Source: Bacteroidales bacterium
GTDB taxonomy: Bacteria; Bacteroidota; Bacteroidia; Bacteroidales; UBA3824
Direction: 5' to 3'
Length of the DNA stretch: 56,151 nt
Assembly: GCA_017962175.1 (NCBI GenBank)
Contig: JAGCVU010000213.1
Coordinates: 1-56,151, forward strand
Shown in pieces: positions 9,317 through 17,987 of this stretch. The position numbers and the translations under genes are program-made. Position 1 is the stretch's first letter. Each line of letters opens with the position of its first letter. The notes beneath the pieces were generated by a model that had not been told where the DNA came from, made no database searches, and saw only the letters and a program-made list of their open reading frames with translations.

Positions 9317-10963
9317 TTATTGATACAGATAACGTTTTATACTGCGTTTCGGAGTCTTTTCAAATTCCTCGTTGTAGATTTTTACGCCTTTGATTTGGCT
9401 GTATACCGGCAATTCTTTGTTGAGCTGCAACACATATTTCTCAATGGTTGACGATATTTCCGATTCAGGAATATTCTGACTGCGCAAAGAGTCAAAGTCG
9501 GGATAAATCAAAGCCACAAGTTTGCCCTCTTTTTCTACCACGATGGATTCATTTACAAAGAAAAGATTGTTGATTTTGTCTTCCACCTCTTCGGGATAGA
9601 TGTTTTGACCACTCGGACCAAGTATCATATTCTTGATTCTGCCTTTGATAAAGATGTTGCCGTCTTTGTCCATAAGACCAAGGTCGCCGGTGTGTCCCCA
9701 ACCATCTTTGTCGATAAATTGTGCTGTGGCTTCGGGATTTTTGTAATAACCAAGCATCATATTTTCGCCACGTGCAAGTATTTCACCTACAACGTTTTGC
9801 GGGTCAGAAGAATCTATTTTGATTTCCATACGGTCGATAGTGCGTCCGCAAGATGTTTCGGCAAATTTATCCCAAGGAGAGTATGCCAAGAGAGGTCCGT
9901 ACTCTGTCATACCATAGCCCACAGTGTATTCAAACTTGATTTTGCGCAAGAATCTTTCGATTTCGCAGTTGATAGGAGCACCGCCCACAATCAGCTGACG
10001 GAAGTTGCCGCCGAGAGCCGAACGCAGCTGGTCGTGAATCTTTTTGTAGATTTTTTCGCTGATAACCGGCACTTTGAGCATAAAATTCACCGTAGGACGC
10101 TCGATTTCGGGGAAGATTTTTTTCTTGATAATTTTTTCCACCACCAACGGCACCGTAATAATGAGCGACGGTTTGATTTGCTGCATTGCGTCGATAAGTA
10201 TCTTTGGCGAAGGCACTTTGGTAAGGAAAAATATATGAACACCCGAAATAAAATGGTGAATAAATTCAAACGAAAGTCCGTACATGTGCGCCATAGGCAA
10301 CATTGCAATCATAGTTTCGCCCGCCTTTGTGCCAAGGTTGTCGATAGTAAACTGAATGTTTGACATAAGGCTGCGATAAGGCAACATAACGCCCTTAGAA
10401 GCGCTCGTTGTACCTGATGTATAGTTGATTATGCCCACTTCTTCGGGATTTTCGTCGAAAAACGAGATATGGTCGGGAGTAAAACGTTCGGGGTAACGCT
10501 CACCAAAAATGCGGTTGAGATTTTTGCGTGTATCAGTCAAGCTTTCGCTGCGTGAAACACGAAGGCTGTAATCCTCGATACGCACTACTCCAATAAGCGC
10601 CGGCATAGAAGCCTCGTCGAGACCTGTCCACACTTCATCGCCGCAGAATAGGATTTTAGACTCGCTATGGTTTACAATATTGTGAATGTTGTCGGGTTTA
10701 AATTCGTGAAGAATAGGCACAGGTACAGCTCCATAGGTTAAGGCAGCAAGGAATGCAACACCCCACGAGGCGGAATTTTTGCCGCAAAAAGCAATTTTGT
10801 CGCCTTTTTGGATCCCGGTTTTTTCAAATACAATATGTATTTTTACAATTTTACGAGCCACGTCTTTATAAGTAAAGGTAGCTCCGCCATAATTTGTAAG
10901 AGCCGGCATATCCCAATATTTGCGAAGCGCGCGCTCTATAACTTTAATAATGCTCTTTTCCAT
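9317..10963 (-). CDS. AMP-binding long-chain acyl-CoA ligase family protein
   Basis: This 548-aa adenylate-forming enzyme has the phosphate-binding loop YTSGTTSASKG at 181-191, the core motif VGYGMTEYGPLLAYS, and GWGHTGDLGLMDKDGNIFIKGR with the C-terminal hinge. A C-terminal Lys (KTPKRSIKRYLY) fits the catalytic lysine region. Families with this organisation activate fatty acids as acyl-AMP and pass them to CoA or an acyl carrier protein. The start at 10963 follows a 117-aa gene by 12 nt. Substrate chain length cannot be told from the sequence. Confidence 0.9.
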   Translation of the reverse strand: MEKSIIKVIERALRKYWDMPALTNYGGATFTYKDVARKIVKIHIVFEKTGIQKGDKIAFCGKNSASWGVAFLAALTYGAVPVPILHEFKPDNIHNIVNHSESKILFCGDEVWTGLDEASMPALIGVVRIEDYSLRVSRSESLTDTRKNLNRIFGERYPERFTPDHISFFDENPEEVGIINYTSGTTSASKGVMLPYRSLMSNIQFTIDNLGTKAGETMIAMLPMAHMYGLSFEFIHHFISGVHIFFLTKVPSPKILIDAMQQIKPSLIITVPLVVEKIIKKKIFPEIERPTVNFMLKVPVISEKIYKKIHDQLRSALGGNFRQLIVGGAPINCEIERFLRKIKFEYTVGYGMTEYGPLLAYSPWDKFAETSCGRTIDRMEIKIDSSDPQNVVGEILARGENMMLGYYKNPEATAQFIDKDGWGHTGDLGLMDKDGNIFIKGRIKNMILGPSGQNIYPEEVEDKINNLFFVNESIVVEKEGKLVALIYPDFDSLRSQNIPESEISSTIEKYVLQLNKELPVYSQIKGVKIYNEEFEKTPKRSIKRYLYQ

Positions 10964-10975
10964 GGTATAATAAAT

Positions 10976-11329
10976 TTAATCCACCCATGTAGGCACGTCT
11001 GTGTCGCTTGTGATGATATGCGCCCACCGGCAGATGGTTTCGTAATTATTGTCGTGAATTATGTGGTAATTAACTGCATTGATATCGCTGTGGTCTTCGT
11101 AGAGAGGACGTCCCGAGCGGATAAGTTGCTCGGTTTTGTCGTCGGTTGACAATGGGTCGGCATTGTCGTATGTTTCTTTGCTAATTTCGTAAAGGTAGTA
11201 ACCGCCAATGCAGCCGTTGGTAAAATAACATTCGGCAGAGTAACGATTGTTTACAGTGTCGTAACAAACTGTCCACCACGAAGCTCCGGGATCAGACCCT
11301 TTACCTTTTTTTAAAACGAATTCTTCCAT
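10976..11329 (-). CDS. Conserved-looking small cytoplasmic protein, unknown
   Basis: This 117-aa protein has no signal peptide or membrane segment. It is rich in aromatic residues and Asp/Glu (SWWTVCYDTVNNRYSAECYF, GGYYLYEISKETYDN, ETICRWAHIITSD). I do not recognise the family. It lies between the GHL10 gene (17-nt gap) and the acyl-CoA ligase gene (12-nt gap), all on the same strand, so it is probably a real operon member. Confidence 0.65.
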   Translation of the reverse strand: MEEFVLKKGKGSDPGASWWTVCYDTVNNRYSAECYFTNGCIGGYYLYEISKETYDNADPLSTDDKTEQLIRSGRPLYEDHSDINAVNYHIIHDNNYETICRWAHIITSDTDVPTWVD

Positions 11330-11346
11330 TTATAATCAGTTTAGAT

Positions 11347-12906
11347 TTATTCCACGCGGTCTTTTTTTCCATATTTTATTATAATGGCGTTGCTCGGTGC
11401 ACTCTCCACGTGGTAGCGGTTAAACGCCGTTATCTTATACGTATACACTTTTTTCTTAAACGAGAATTTGCTGTTTTTAAACAACGAAAGGTCGTTTTGC
11501 GAAATATATTTCAAGAAATTGCTTTTTGAAGGCACAAAGTTGGGACTGTTGCCCTTAACCCTATACACCGAATAAAATATAGCGGTGTCGGCTGGAGGAA
11601 GTGTTTTGCCGTTGTCTTTTTGCCAATAAACGTGATATTGATTGCGCATCTTCACCATCGAAACTTTTGGACTTTCGGGGAAAACGCTCAACCACGGCAT
11701 CTGCGGCATCATTACGTTTTTATTGAAACAACTCTGTCGCACGCTCGATACCATATTCAACGGATTTTTGGTAACAGTGGTAGAACGATAAACAATAACT
11801 CCCTGAACATTAGGATATTTGCGGGTAATTTTAATCTGATTTGGAATTTCTTGCGGATCTGCCCATCCTCCCGAAGGATTTTCCTGATTGTAAGCGCCTA
11901 TGCCAATGTAGATATTACGACCATAGGCGTGATCATTCCACCACTTAACCACAGTTTCAAAATCGTTGTACACGTGACCAATGTTCCAATAAATCTGCGG
12001 TGCACAATAATCTATCCAGCCGTTTTTGAGCCAAGCGAGGGCATCGGCATAGAGGTAGTCGTATCCCGAAAGACTGTTGGTGGGACTTCCTTCTGCTGGG
12101 TCTTCTCTCTTGTTGCGCCACACACCGGCAGGACCAACGCCAAATTTAACCCACGGTTTTTCGTTTTTGATTGCAATGTAGCACTCCTTGATAAATTCGT
12201 TGATATTGTTGCGACGCCAATCGGCTATATTATCGAAACCTTTGCCGTATTTTTTATATGTGGCTTGATCTGGTAAGGCAACAATCTTCTTATTGTCGCC
12301 GGTGATGGGATATGGATAAAAATAATCGTCGAAATGAACGCCGTCGATGTCGTAACGCTTAACCACATCTACAATCAACCTTACAAGATAATTTCGCACC
12401 TCAGGAATACCCGGATCAAAATATTTGTTGGCTCCATAGGTAAAAAACCATTCGGGCTTGGTGTTAGAAATATGCTCTTTGCACACGTCGGCATACTGAA
12501 TTGTAGCCACAGCACGAAAAGGATTAAACCATGCGTGATACTCCATACCAATGGCGTGAGTTTCCTTTACCATAAAAGTGAGCGGATCAAAATATGGTTC
12601 GGGTGCACGTCCCTGTTTGCCGGTAAGCCATTCGCTCCACGGCTCATACTCCGAGGCAAAAAAAGCATCGGCAGCGGGTCTTACCTGAAATACTACTGCA
12701 TTGTAACCTGCATTGTGCAATGCGGTGATTAGATCCAAATAGTTTTGTTTCAGCACTTTGCTATCTGTAGTGGCAACAGTAGGAAAGTCTATTCGTTTAG
12801 ATGTGGCAACCCAAACGCCACGAAATTCGCGCAGCGTATCAGGAAAATCTTGAGCCACAGCTTCGAAACAAATCGTCAAGAGAATAATCGCTAAAATACG
12901 TCTCAT
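11347..12906 (-). CDS. Secreted family 10-like glycosyl hydrolase (GHL10/DUF187)
   Basis: This 519-aa protein has a signal peptide (MRRILAIILLTICFEAVAQ) followed by LREFRGVWVATSKRIDFPT, the signature opening of the GHL10 (PF02638, YngK-like) barrel. Other barrel strands are YNAVVFQVRPAADAF, YHAWFNPFR, DGVHFDDYFYPYP and DYCAPQIYWNIG. The Asp pair in HFDDYF and the Asp/Tyr residues of the later strands fit a glycosidase active site. The C-terminus has a beta-rich extension that looks like a fibronectin/Ig-type module (YSVYRVKG...YTYKITAFNRYHVESAPSN). Members of this family are thought to cleave peptidoglycan or related glycans in the envelope. Confidence 0.88.
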   Translation of the reverse strand: MRRILAIILLTICFEAVAQDFPDTLREFRGVWVATSKRIDFPTVATTDSKVLKQNYLDLITALHNAGYNAVVFQVRPAADAFFASEYEPWSEWLTGKQGRAPEPYFDPLTFMVKETHAIGMEYHAWFNPFRAVATIQYADVCKEHISNTKPEWFFTYGANKYFDPGIPEVRNYLVRLIVDVVKRYDIDGVHFDDYFYPYPITGDNKKIVALPDQATYKKYGKGFDNIADWRRNNINEFIKECYIAIKNEKPWVKFGVGPAGVWRNKREDPAEGSPTNSLSGYDYLYADALAWLKNGWIDYCAPQIYWNIGHVYNDFETVVKWWNDHAYGRNIYIGIGAYNQENPSGGWADPQEIPNQIKITRKYPNVQGVIVYRSTTVTKNPLNMVSSVRQSCFNKNVMMPQMPWLSVFPESPKVSMVKMRNQYHVYWQKDNGKTLPPADTAIFYSVYRVKGNSPNFVPSKSNFLKYISQNDLSLFKNSKFSFKKKVYTYKITAFNRYHVESAPSNAIIIKYGKKDRVE

Positions 12907-12968
12907 AACAAAAAGAAATTTTTACAAAGGAAATAAAAAAAATGATATAACGTAGCAAAAACACAAAA

Positions 12969-13008
12969 AAAAGCGGCGGGTGTACATTGAAACCACCGAG
13001 CCGCTTTT
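12969..13008 (-). terminator. Intrinsic terminator, minus strand
   Basis: The arms AAAAGCGGC (12969-12977) and GCCGCTTTT (13000-13008) form a stem, with a possible extension GGTG/CACC inside. On the minus strand a run of T follows (12963-12970 is all A on the plus strand). It ends minus-strand transcripts before the GHL10 gene. Confidence 0.75.
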
Positions 13009-13130
13009 CTCAATATCTGAATCATACCAGATATTTCTCCAATATAAACCTAATGCTACAAACTTAATAAAAACCTATGTTATTAAATACATTAATATAT
13101 ACGATTGATGTAGAAAAAGGTTTTAATAAT

Positions 13131-13173
13131 AACACAAAAAACGGCGAAAAAAATATTTCCGCCGTTTTCTGTG
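13131..13173 (-). terminator. Terminator of the ExbB/ExbD operon
   Basis: AAAACGGCG (13138-13146) pairs with CGCCGTTTT (13160-13168), followed on the minus strand by T residues. It sits 20-60 nt past the stop of the last exbD gene. With the hairpin at 12969-13008 it makes two tandem minus-strand terminators about 120 nt apart. The stretch between them (13010-13130) contains no credible reading frame. Confidence 0.8.
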
Positions 13174-13191
13174 ATAAATATTAATAATCAA

Positions 13192-13662
13192 TTACTTACG
13201 TTCCGACTTCAATGTTGAATAGTTAAGTTTCAAAGCTTGAACCTTGCGAAGTTCCTGCTTAACGTCGGTGATGATACCCATTTTAGCATCGGAGTCAACT
13301 TTGAGCGAGTAAGTCATCAAAGGTCTTTCGGCCTCATCGTGGCTCTGACGCTCAGCCTCGATATAGTCGGGAATATCATAAAGTTCAGAAATTTTGTCGT
13401 TGAGCTGAACACGGGGCTCAGTACCGAATTTCGACTGGAAAGCCGAAAGGGGAGCGCCCACATAGATATAGCTTACAAGCGATTTTTTCTCCAACTTCTT
13501 AACCTCAGTAGCGGTAGGAAGCTTGATTTTAACCTTGTAGTCAGTTTCCTTCATAGAAGTTACCGACATAAAGAAGAACAGAAGCATGAACACGATGTCA
13601 GGAAGCGAAGCTGTAGAAAGACCGCTTACCTTACGTCCGCCTTTTTTTCTAAATTTTGCCAT
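13192..13662 (-). CDS. ExbD/TolR-family biopolymer transport protein, second copy
   Basis: This 156-aa protein has one N-terminal membrane segment containing the conserved Asp (STASLPDIVFMLLFFFMSVT) that carries protons in ExbD/TolR. A periplasmic domain follows. ExbB-ExbD complexes use the proton gradient to energise TonB or related proteins. It is the last gene of the exbB-151aa-exbD-exbD operon, 21 nt after the first exbD. Two dissimilar ExbD copies in one operon are usual in Bacteroidetes. Confidence 0.9.
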   Translation of the reverse strand: MAKFRKKGGRKVSGLSTASLPDIVFMLLFFFMSVTSMKETDYKVKIKLPTATEVKKLEKKSLVSYIYVGAPLSAFQSKFGTEPRVQLNDKISELYDIPDYIEAERQSHDEAERPLMTYSLKVDSDAKMGIITDVKQELRKVQALKLNYSTLKSERK

Positions 13663-13683
13663 TTTTAAGTCCTCCTTTTTTAA

Positions 13684-14310
13684 CTATTTAACACTACGCG
13701 GTTCTGCCTCTGAAATATTGAGCGGGAAAACAGTTTTAACAATCTTCTGCTCGTCGGCGCCAAGGTCGTCGTAAACCTTGCCGAAATATTCTTTAGCAAA
13801 ATTGTCGCGGCATATATTAAATGCAGCCACGATAGAGTTCTGCACTTGGATATATGTCTCGTATTTAGTACCACGGTCGTTTTGGAGTGAAACAACTCCA
13901 CGAGTAATGTTCACATCGCCGCATTTGTCCATAACTGCTTTGATAGTAGCAGCTTCTTCGGCTTTGCCTTTACCAATAAGCTCATCGTATTTTGCCGAAG
14001 CCTTAACCTGCTCAGAAAGGTTGTCAGAGTTGGCGGGGTTGGTCAAAAACTTGATGGTTCTATCTGTAAGCTCATTGAATTCAGACAATTCGCCTTCGAT
14101 AGCCAACTGGTTGTCCTTGTTGATGAGCACAATAAAGATATTGCGCTCGTTGATCTGCTCAGTCTGCTGCTGCTCGTCGTTGTTTGGAGGAGGCAGCTGA
14201 CGCAACAAACCTTGGTCAACGTTCATAGACGTGGTCACAAGGAAGAAGATCAACAGAAGGAACGCGATGTCGGCCTGCGAACTTGCGTTAATTTCACCTA
14301 CTTGTCTCAT
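13684..14310 (-). CDS. ExbD/TolR-family biopolymer transport protein, first copy
   Basis: This 208-aa protein has the membrane segment SSQADIAFLLLIFFLVTTSM with the proton-carrying Asp, then LRQLPPPNND and a periplasmic region longer than in typical ExbD. It probably partners the ExbB protein encoded upstream to drive TonB-dependent uptake, for which this window has a receptor and two related barrel proteins. It starts 60 nt after the 151-aa membrane gene. Confidence 0.9.
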   Translation of the reverse strand: MRQVGEINASSQADIAFLLLIFFLVTTSMNVDQGLLRQLPPPNNDEQQQTEQINERNIFIVLINKDNQLAIEGELSEFNELTDRTIKFLTNPANSDNLSEQVKASAKYDELIGKGKAEEAATIKAVMDKCGDVNITRGVVSLQNDRGTKYETYIQVQNSIVAAFNICRDNFAKEYFGKVYDDLGADEQKIVKTVFPLNISEAEPRSVK

Positions 14311-14370
14311 CTGTATTGTTTTAATAAGGCAGCCGCCGATTATGCGACGGCTACCGAAAATTCAACTTAA

Positions 14371-14826
14371 TTATTTTAATTTAGACGAAATCTCGAGCCA
14401 AAGGATGGCTAAGAAATTAAGTCCGAGGATAATGTACAATGAGAACAAACCAGTGTCAGAACCTTTGAGTTCGCCCGGAGTGGTTTGAACCAATGTAGGC
14501 ATGATTGAATCCATAGAGTCGCTAGCGAGAGCGTAAGAAACGATGGCAATCAATACCAGAGCAGCAACCATGATACCGGTGCTGATGCTCTTCTTGGGAT
14601 TCATAACGATATCCCAGATGAAAGCGAGCACTGCGAGGCCGGCAGCAACGTAGAACAGCACTTCTGCCCATGTGAGAACCAACGATGTGGTGGCGTGCTC
14701 AATCTGCGTAGCTTCATCCTCCAACGGTACTACTTGCATGTAGAACATCACAACAAGTGCGATAGAGATAGCAAATAATACTATAAGGAGGTACTTCGAT
14801 ATTTTTTGTAAGAAAGATGTCTCCAT
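14371..14826 (-). CDS. Four-helix membrane protein of the ExbB/ExbD operon
   Basis: This 151-aa protein has about four hydrophobic segments (YLLIVLFAISIALVVMFY, AEVLFYVAAGLAVLAFIW, GIMVAALVLIAIVSYALA, LYIILGLNFLAILWLEI). I cannot name a function. Its place, 5 nt after exbB and before the two exbD genes, suggests an accessory subunit of that proton channel complex; a gene of this size at this position is familiar from Bacteroidales. Confidence 0.8.
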   Translation of the reverse strand: METSFLQKISKYLLIVLFAISIALVVMFYMQVVPLEDEATQIEHATTSLVLTWAEVLFYVAAGLAVLAFIWDIVMNPKKSISTGIMVAALVLIAIVSYALASDSMDSIMPTLVQTTPGELKGSDTGLFSLYIILGLNFLAILWLEISSKLK

Positions 14827-14831
14827 ATTAA

Positions 14832-15623
14832 TTAGTTATTTTTTTCTTGGTATTTAACAAGAATATCTACAAACGAGATAGAAGCGTCTTCCATATCGTT
14901 GGTGATAGATTCGATTTTAGAAAGGATGTAGTTACAGAATACCTGCAAGATGATAGCAGCAACCAAACCGGTTACGGTTGTGATCAACGCTACCTTGATA
15001 CCAGCGGCAACCAACGAAGCCGAAACGTCACCGGCTTGCTCGATTGAGTCGAACGCTTGGATCATACCGATTACAGTACCCATGAATCCCAACATAGGAG
15101 AAAGTGCGATGAAAAGGTTGATCCAGGTTACACCGCTTTCCATCTGTCCCATCTGAACGCTTCCGTAAGAAACAACTGACTTTTCGATAAGGTCGATGTT
15201 GTTTTCTTTCTTGTCGTCGTAACGGTCGAGACCCTGATAGAAAATGCTTGCAACAGGTCCACGTGTGTTTTTACATACTTGTTTAGCCTCTTCGATGCCG
15301 CCGTTGTTAAGGGCGTCTTCTACGTTCTGAAGAAGTTTCTTGGTGTTGGTTGAAGAAAGACCTAAGTAGATAATTCTTTCAATTGCGATTGCAAGACCGA
15401 GGATCAAACAGATAAGCACTGATGCCATGAAGCCGGCACCACCTTCGATGAATTTGGTCTTGATAGCTTTGTGAATCGGAACTTCTTCGGGCTGAGCCTG
15501 AGAACCTGATTGAACGTTTTCTGTAGCAGGAGCTTGAGATTCTGCCTCTTCCTGCGCAAACAAATCTGCACTTCCGAAAAAGAGCATTCCTGATATTGCC
15601 AATAATGAAAATAGCTTTTTCAT
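14832..15623 (-). CDS. exbB: MotA/TolQ/ExbB proton channel family protein
   Basis: This 263-aa protein has an N-terminal hydrophobic leader (MKKLFSLLAISGMLFFGS) and a short acidic/Gln-rich linker. ExbB core segments follow: FMASVLICLILGLAIAIERIIYL, then WINLFIALSPMLGFMGTVIGMIQAFDSI with the family signature LGFMGTVIGM, and VAAGIKVALITTVTGLVAAIILQVF. It forms the pentameric channel around ExbD. It is the first gene of its operon; no clear promoter box was found before it. Confidence 0.92.
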   Translation of the reverse strand: MKKLFSLLAISGMLFFGSADLFAQEEAESQAPATENVQSGSQAQPEEVPIHKAIKTKFIEGGAGFMASVLICLILGLAIAIERIIYLGLSSTNTKKLLQNVEDALNNGGIEEAKQVCKNTRGPVASIFYQGLDRYDDKKENNIDLIEKSVVSYGSVQMGQMESGVTWINLFIALSPMLGFMGTVIGMIQAFDSIEQAGDVSASLVAAGIKVALITTVTGLVAAIILQVFCNYILSKIESITNDMEDASISFVDILVKYQEKNN

Positions 15624-15675
15624 GTTGTGTTTTTAGTTTTAATTATACGATAATTGATACTTAATTTAATTTTTG

Positions 15676-15763
15676 CGGAGAGAGGGGGATTCGAACCCCC
15701 GATACACTTTTGGCGTATACACGCTTTCCAGGCGTGTTCCTTCAACCACTCGGACATCTCTCC
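15676..15763 (-). tRNA. tRNA-Ser (anticodon GGA)
   Basis: On the minus strand the 7-bp acceptor stem GGAGAGA/TCTCTCC is perfect, the D arm reads TCCGAGTGGTTGAAGGA, the anticodon loop CTGGAAA gives GGA, and the T arm is GGGGGTTCGAATCCCCC. The long variable arm (TATACGCCAAAAGTGTA) is typical of class II serine tRNAs. The discriminator base is G and a full CCA end is not encoded. A TAATTTCG box at 15800-15793 might be its promoter. Confidence 0.97.
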
Positions 15764-15905
15764 TTGATGCCTCTTTGCTAAAATTCACGGTTCGAAATTA
15801 TAAAAAGAAAATGTAGTTAAAAAAAAATTAACAAAAAAAATACAACTTTTTTTGCATTTTATTTACAACCTTTTTATAATACGTTGATTTTTAGCTGGTT
15901 GTATA

Positions 15906-16796
15906 TTAAGCGCCAAAGTGCGAAGATTTCACATTGCGGTCAATTTTGCGCATCAATCCCTGCAATACTGCTCCGGGGCCACATTCGATTACCTCATCAA
16001 CGCCTGCTGCAGCCATATTCTGTATGGTTTTGGTCCAGCGTACCGGCGATGTTAGTTGTTTGATAAGGTTTTGTTTAATTTCCTCGGGATTGGTATGAGG
16101 CATTGCATCAACATTCTGATAAACAGGACATTTAGGTGCTGCAAAACTGGTTGAATCGATAGCTTGTTGCAATTCGGTTTGAGCGGGAAGCATCAACGGT
16201 GAGTGGAATGCTCCGCTTACTGCTAATTTAACAACACGTTTAGCACCTGCCTCTTCAAGTTTCTTAGATGCCTTGTCAACGCCTTGCTCTGTACCTGAAA
16301 TCACAATCTGACCAATGCAGTTGTAATTGGCTGCCACTACGGCGTCGCCTTCTTGTGTGGTTTGTGCGCAGATGTTTTCGATTACCTCGTCGTCGAGACC
16401 AAGCACTGCCGCCATAGAGCCTTTTGATGTTTCGCAGCATTTCTGCATAGCTGCAGCGCGTTTTGCTACGAGCGAAAGACCGTCGGCAAATGAGAGGGCA
16501 CCGGCTGCTGTAAGTGCTGAGAACTCACCGAGCGAGTGTCCGGCTACAAAATCGGGATTGAAATTGTCGGGGTCGGCCAATACCGACACTACCGAATGTA
16601 TAAAAATACAGGGCTGTGTTACTTTGGTTTGCAACAACTGCTCTGCAGTGCCTTCAAACATAAGGTTGGTGATGTCAAAGCCTAACACTTCGTTAGCTTG
16701 ATTAAATAATGCTTTGGCTGTGTCTGATTTTTCGTAAAGATCTTTGCCCATTCCGGGAAACTGCGATCCCTGTCCGGGAAATACATATGCTTTCAT
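15906..16796 (-). CDS. fabD: Malonyl CoA-acyl carrier protein transacylase FabD
   Basis: Starting at 16796 the 296-aa protein opens with MKAYVFPGQGSQFPGMG, the family's usual first residues; an upstream in-frame start at 16925 would overlap dprA and is rejected. The nucleophile is Ser88 in GHSLGE, the arginine region is AKRAAAMQ, and the catalytic His is in SGAFHSPLM. It loads malonyl groups onto acyl carrier protein for fatty acid synthesis. A -7 box TAACTTTG lies 27 nt upstream. A 142-bp gap with the tRNA follows. Confidence 0.96.
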   Translation of the reverse strand: MKAYVFPGQGSQFPGMGKDLYEKSDTAKALFNQANEVLGFDITNLMFEGTAEQLLQTKVTQPCIFIHSVVSVLADPDNFNPDFVAGHSLGEFSALTAAGALSFADGLSLVAKRAAAMQKCCETSKGSMAAVLGLDDEVIENICAQTTQEGDAVVAANYNCIGQIVISGTEQGVDKASKKLEEAGAKRVVKLAVSGAFHSPLMLPAQTELQQAIDSTSFAAPKCPVYQNVDAMPHTNPEEIKQNLIKQLTSPVRWTKTIQNMAAAGVDEVIECGPGAVLQGLMRKIDRNVKSSHFGA

Positions 16797-16822
16797 TGCT
16801 TTGCTGTTTTTATAATTTCTGG

Positions 16823-16830
16823 CAAAGTTA
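16823..16830 (-). promoter_or_regulatory. fabD -7 box
   Basis: The minus strand reads TAACTTTG, an exact TAnnTTTG match 27 nt before the fabD ATG. No -33 TTTG is present. Confidence 0.45.
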
Positions 16831-16869
16831 ATAATAAATATATATAGTGTGCTTTTTTTTCGATTTTTT

Positions 16870-17985
16870 TTACAATACCCGATAACGTTTGCCAGGAAGT
16901 GATTTGATAACATCCTTAAATTCAAGGGTGAGCAATATAGGCGAAAGTTCGCTCATAGGTATCTTCGACTCGGCGGCAATTACATCAATGCTTATTTCAC
17001 CGTTTCGGCGGAGAGCGTCAACTATGAGTATTTCTTGCGGATCAAGACTTGGAAACTCCATTTCGGTTTGCAAAGGTTCTGCTAATTTGGGAGAATTCCA
17101 GCCCATAAGTTGCTCCAAGTCGGCATAACCGGTAAGTAGAGTGGCTTTGCCGTCGCAAATAAGTTGGTTGCAACCGGAATAATTCTTGTCGGTGGCACGT
17201 CCGGGAAATGCAAACACCTCGCGACGATACTGCATCGAATAATCAGCAGTTATCAGCGCACCGCCTTTTTTGCGGCTCTGCACTATGATAAGAGCATCAC
17301 AAAGTCCTGCTACAATGCGGTTTCTACGTGGAAAATTGGTTTTGGAAACAGGATGTCCGTAGTAATACTCGGTTATCAACATTCCGGCTCCGTGAATAAT
17401 TTGTTCCGACATTTCACGATTTTCGGCAGGATAAATCATATCAAAACCGTGTCCCAACACCGCTGCAGTAGGCACGCCCAATTGTATAGCTGCCTGATGT
17501 GCGTATGTATCGGCACCGGCTGCCAATCCGCTAACAATCACCGCACGTATACCATCGGCTTTTAAACCTTCCACAAGTGCGTAAATATTATCGCGTCCCT
17601 CGTAGTCGGTAAGTCGAGAGCCCACAATGCCTATGGTGCGACAAACATCAAAATTAACTCCGCCACCTTTGGTGTAATATAATATAGGTGCGTCGTCGCA
17701 TTGAGCCAATTTGCGCGGATAATTGTTGTCGGTAAAGTATGTAATTGATATATTGTTTTTTATGGCAATATCAATCTGACGTTTTGCTTGGTCGATAATG
17801 GATTGTGAACCCAGAGCATCAATAATCCTTTGCGAAAATTTGCCTGAAGCTCGCAGCAAATCGCGTTTTTCAAATACCTGACAAGCATTTCCAGCCCAGT
17901 TGACGAGTTTACGCGCAGTGCTACTGCCCACACCGGGTATCAGTGTAACAGCAACAGCATAAACGGCGTCTTGATTGAGTTCCAT
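16870..17985 (-). CDS. dprA: DNA-processing protein DprA
   Basis: Starting at 17985 (MELNQDAVYAVAVTLIPGVG) the protein has 371 aa. It has an N-terminal helix-hairpin-helix-like part, then the DprA Rossmann core with GIVGSRLTDYEGR, VSGLAAGADTYAHQAA, AVLGHGFDMIYPAENR and NFPRRNRIVAGL, and a C-terminal winged-helix domain (residues ~310-371). DprA loads RecA on incoming single-stranded DNA in transformation. An earlier in-frame start at 18051 lies inside the LptF/G gene and is rejected. The gap to that gene is 2 nt. Confidence 0.94.
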   Translation of the reverse strand: MELNQDAVYAVAVTLIPGVGSSTARKLVNWAGNACQVFEKRDLLRASGKFSQRIIDALGSQSIIDQAKRQIDIAIKNNISITYFTDNNYPRKLAQCDDAPILYYTKGGGVNFDVCRTIGIVGSRLTDYEGRDNIYALVEGLKADGIRAVIVSGLAAGADTYAHQAAIQLGVPTAAVLGHGFDMIYPAENREMSEQIIHGAGMLITEYYYGHPVSKTNFPRRNRIVAGLCDALIIVQSRKKGGALITADYSMQYRREVFAFPGRATDKNYSGCNQLICDGKATLLTGYADLEQLMGWNSPKLAEPLQTEMEFPSLDPQEILIVDALRRNGEISIDVIAAESKIPMSELSPILLTLEFKDVIKSLPGKRYRVL

Positions 17986-17987
17986 AA

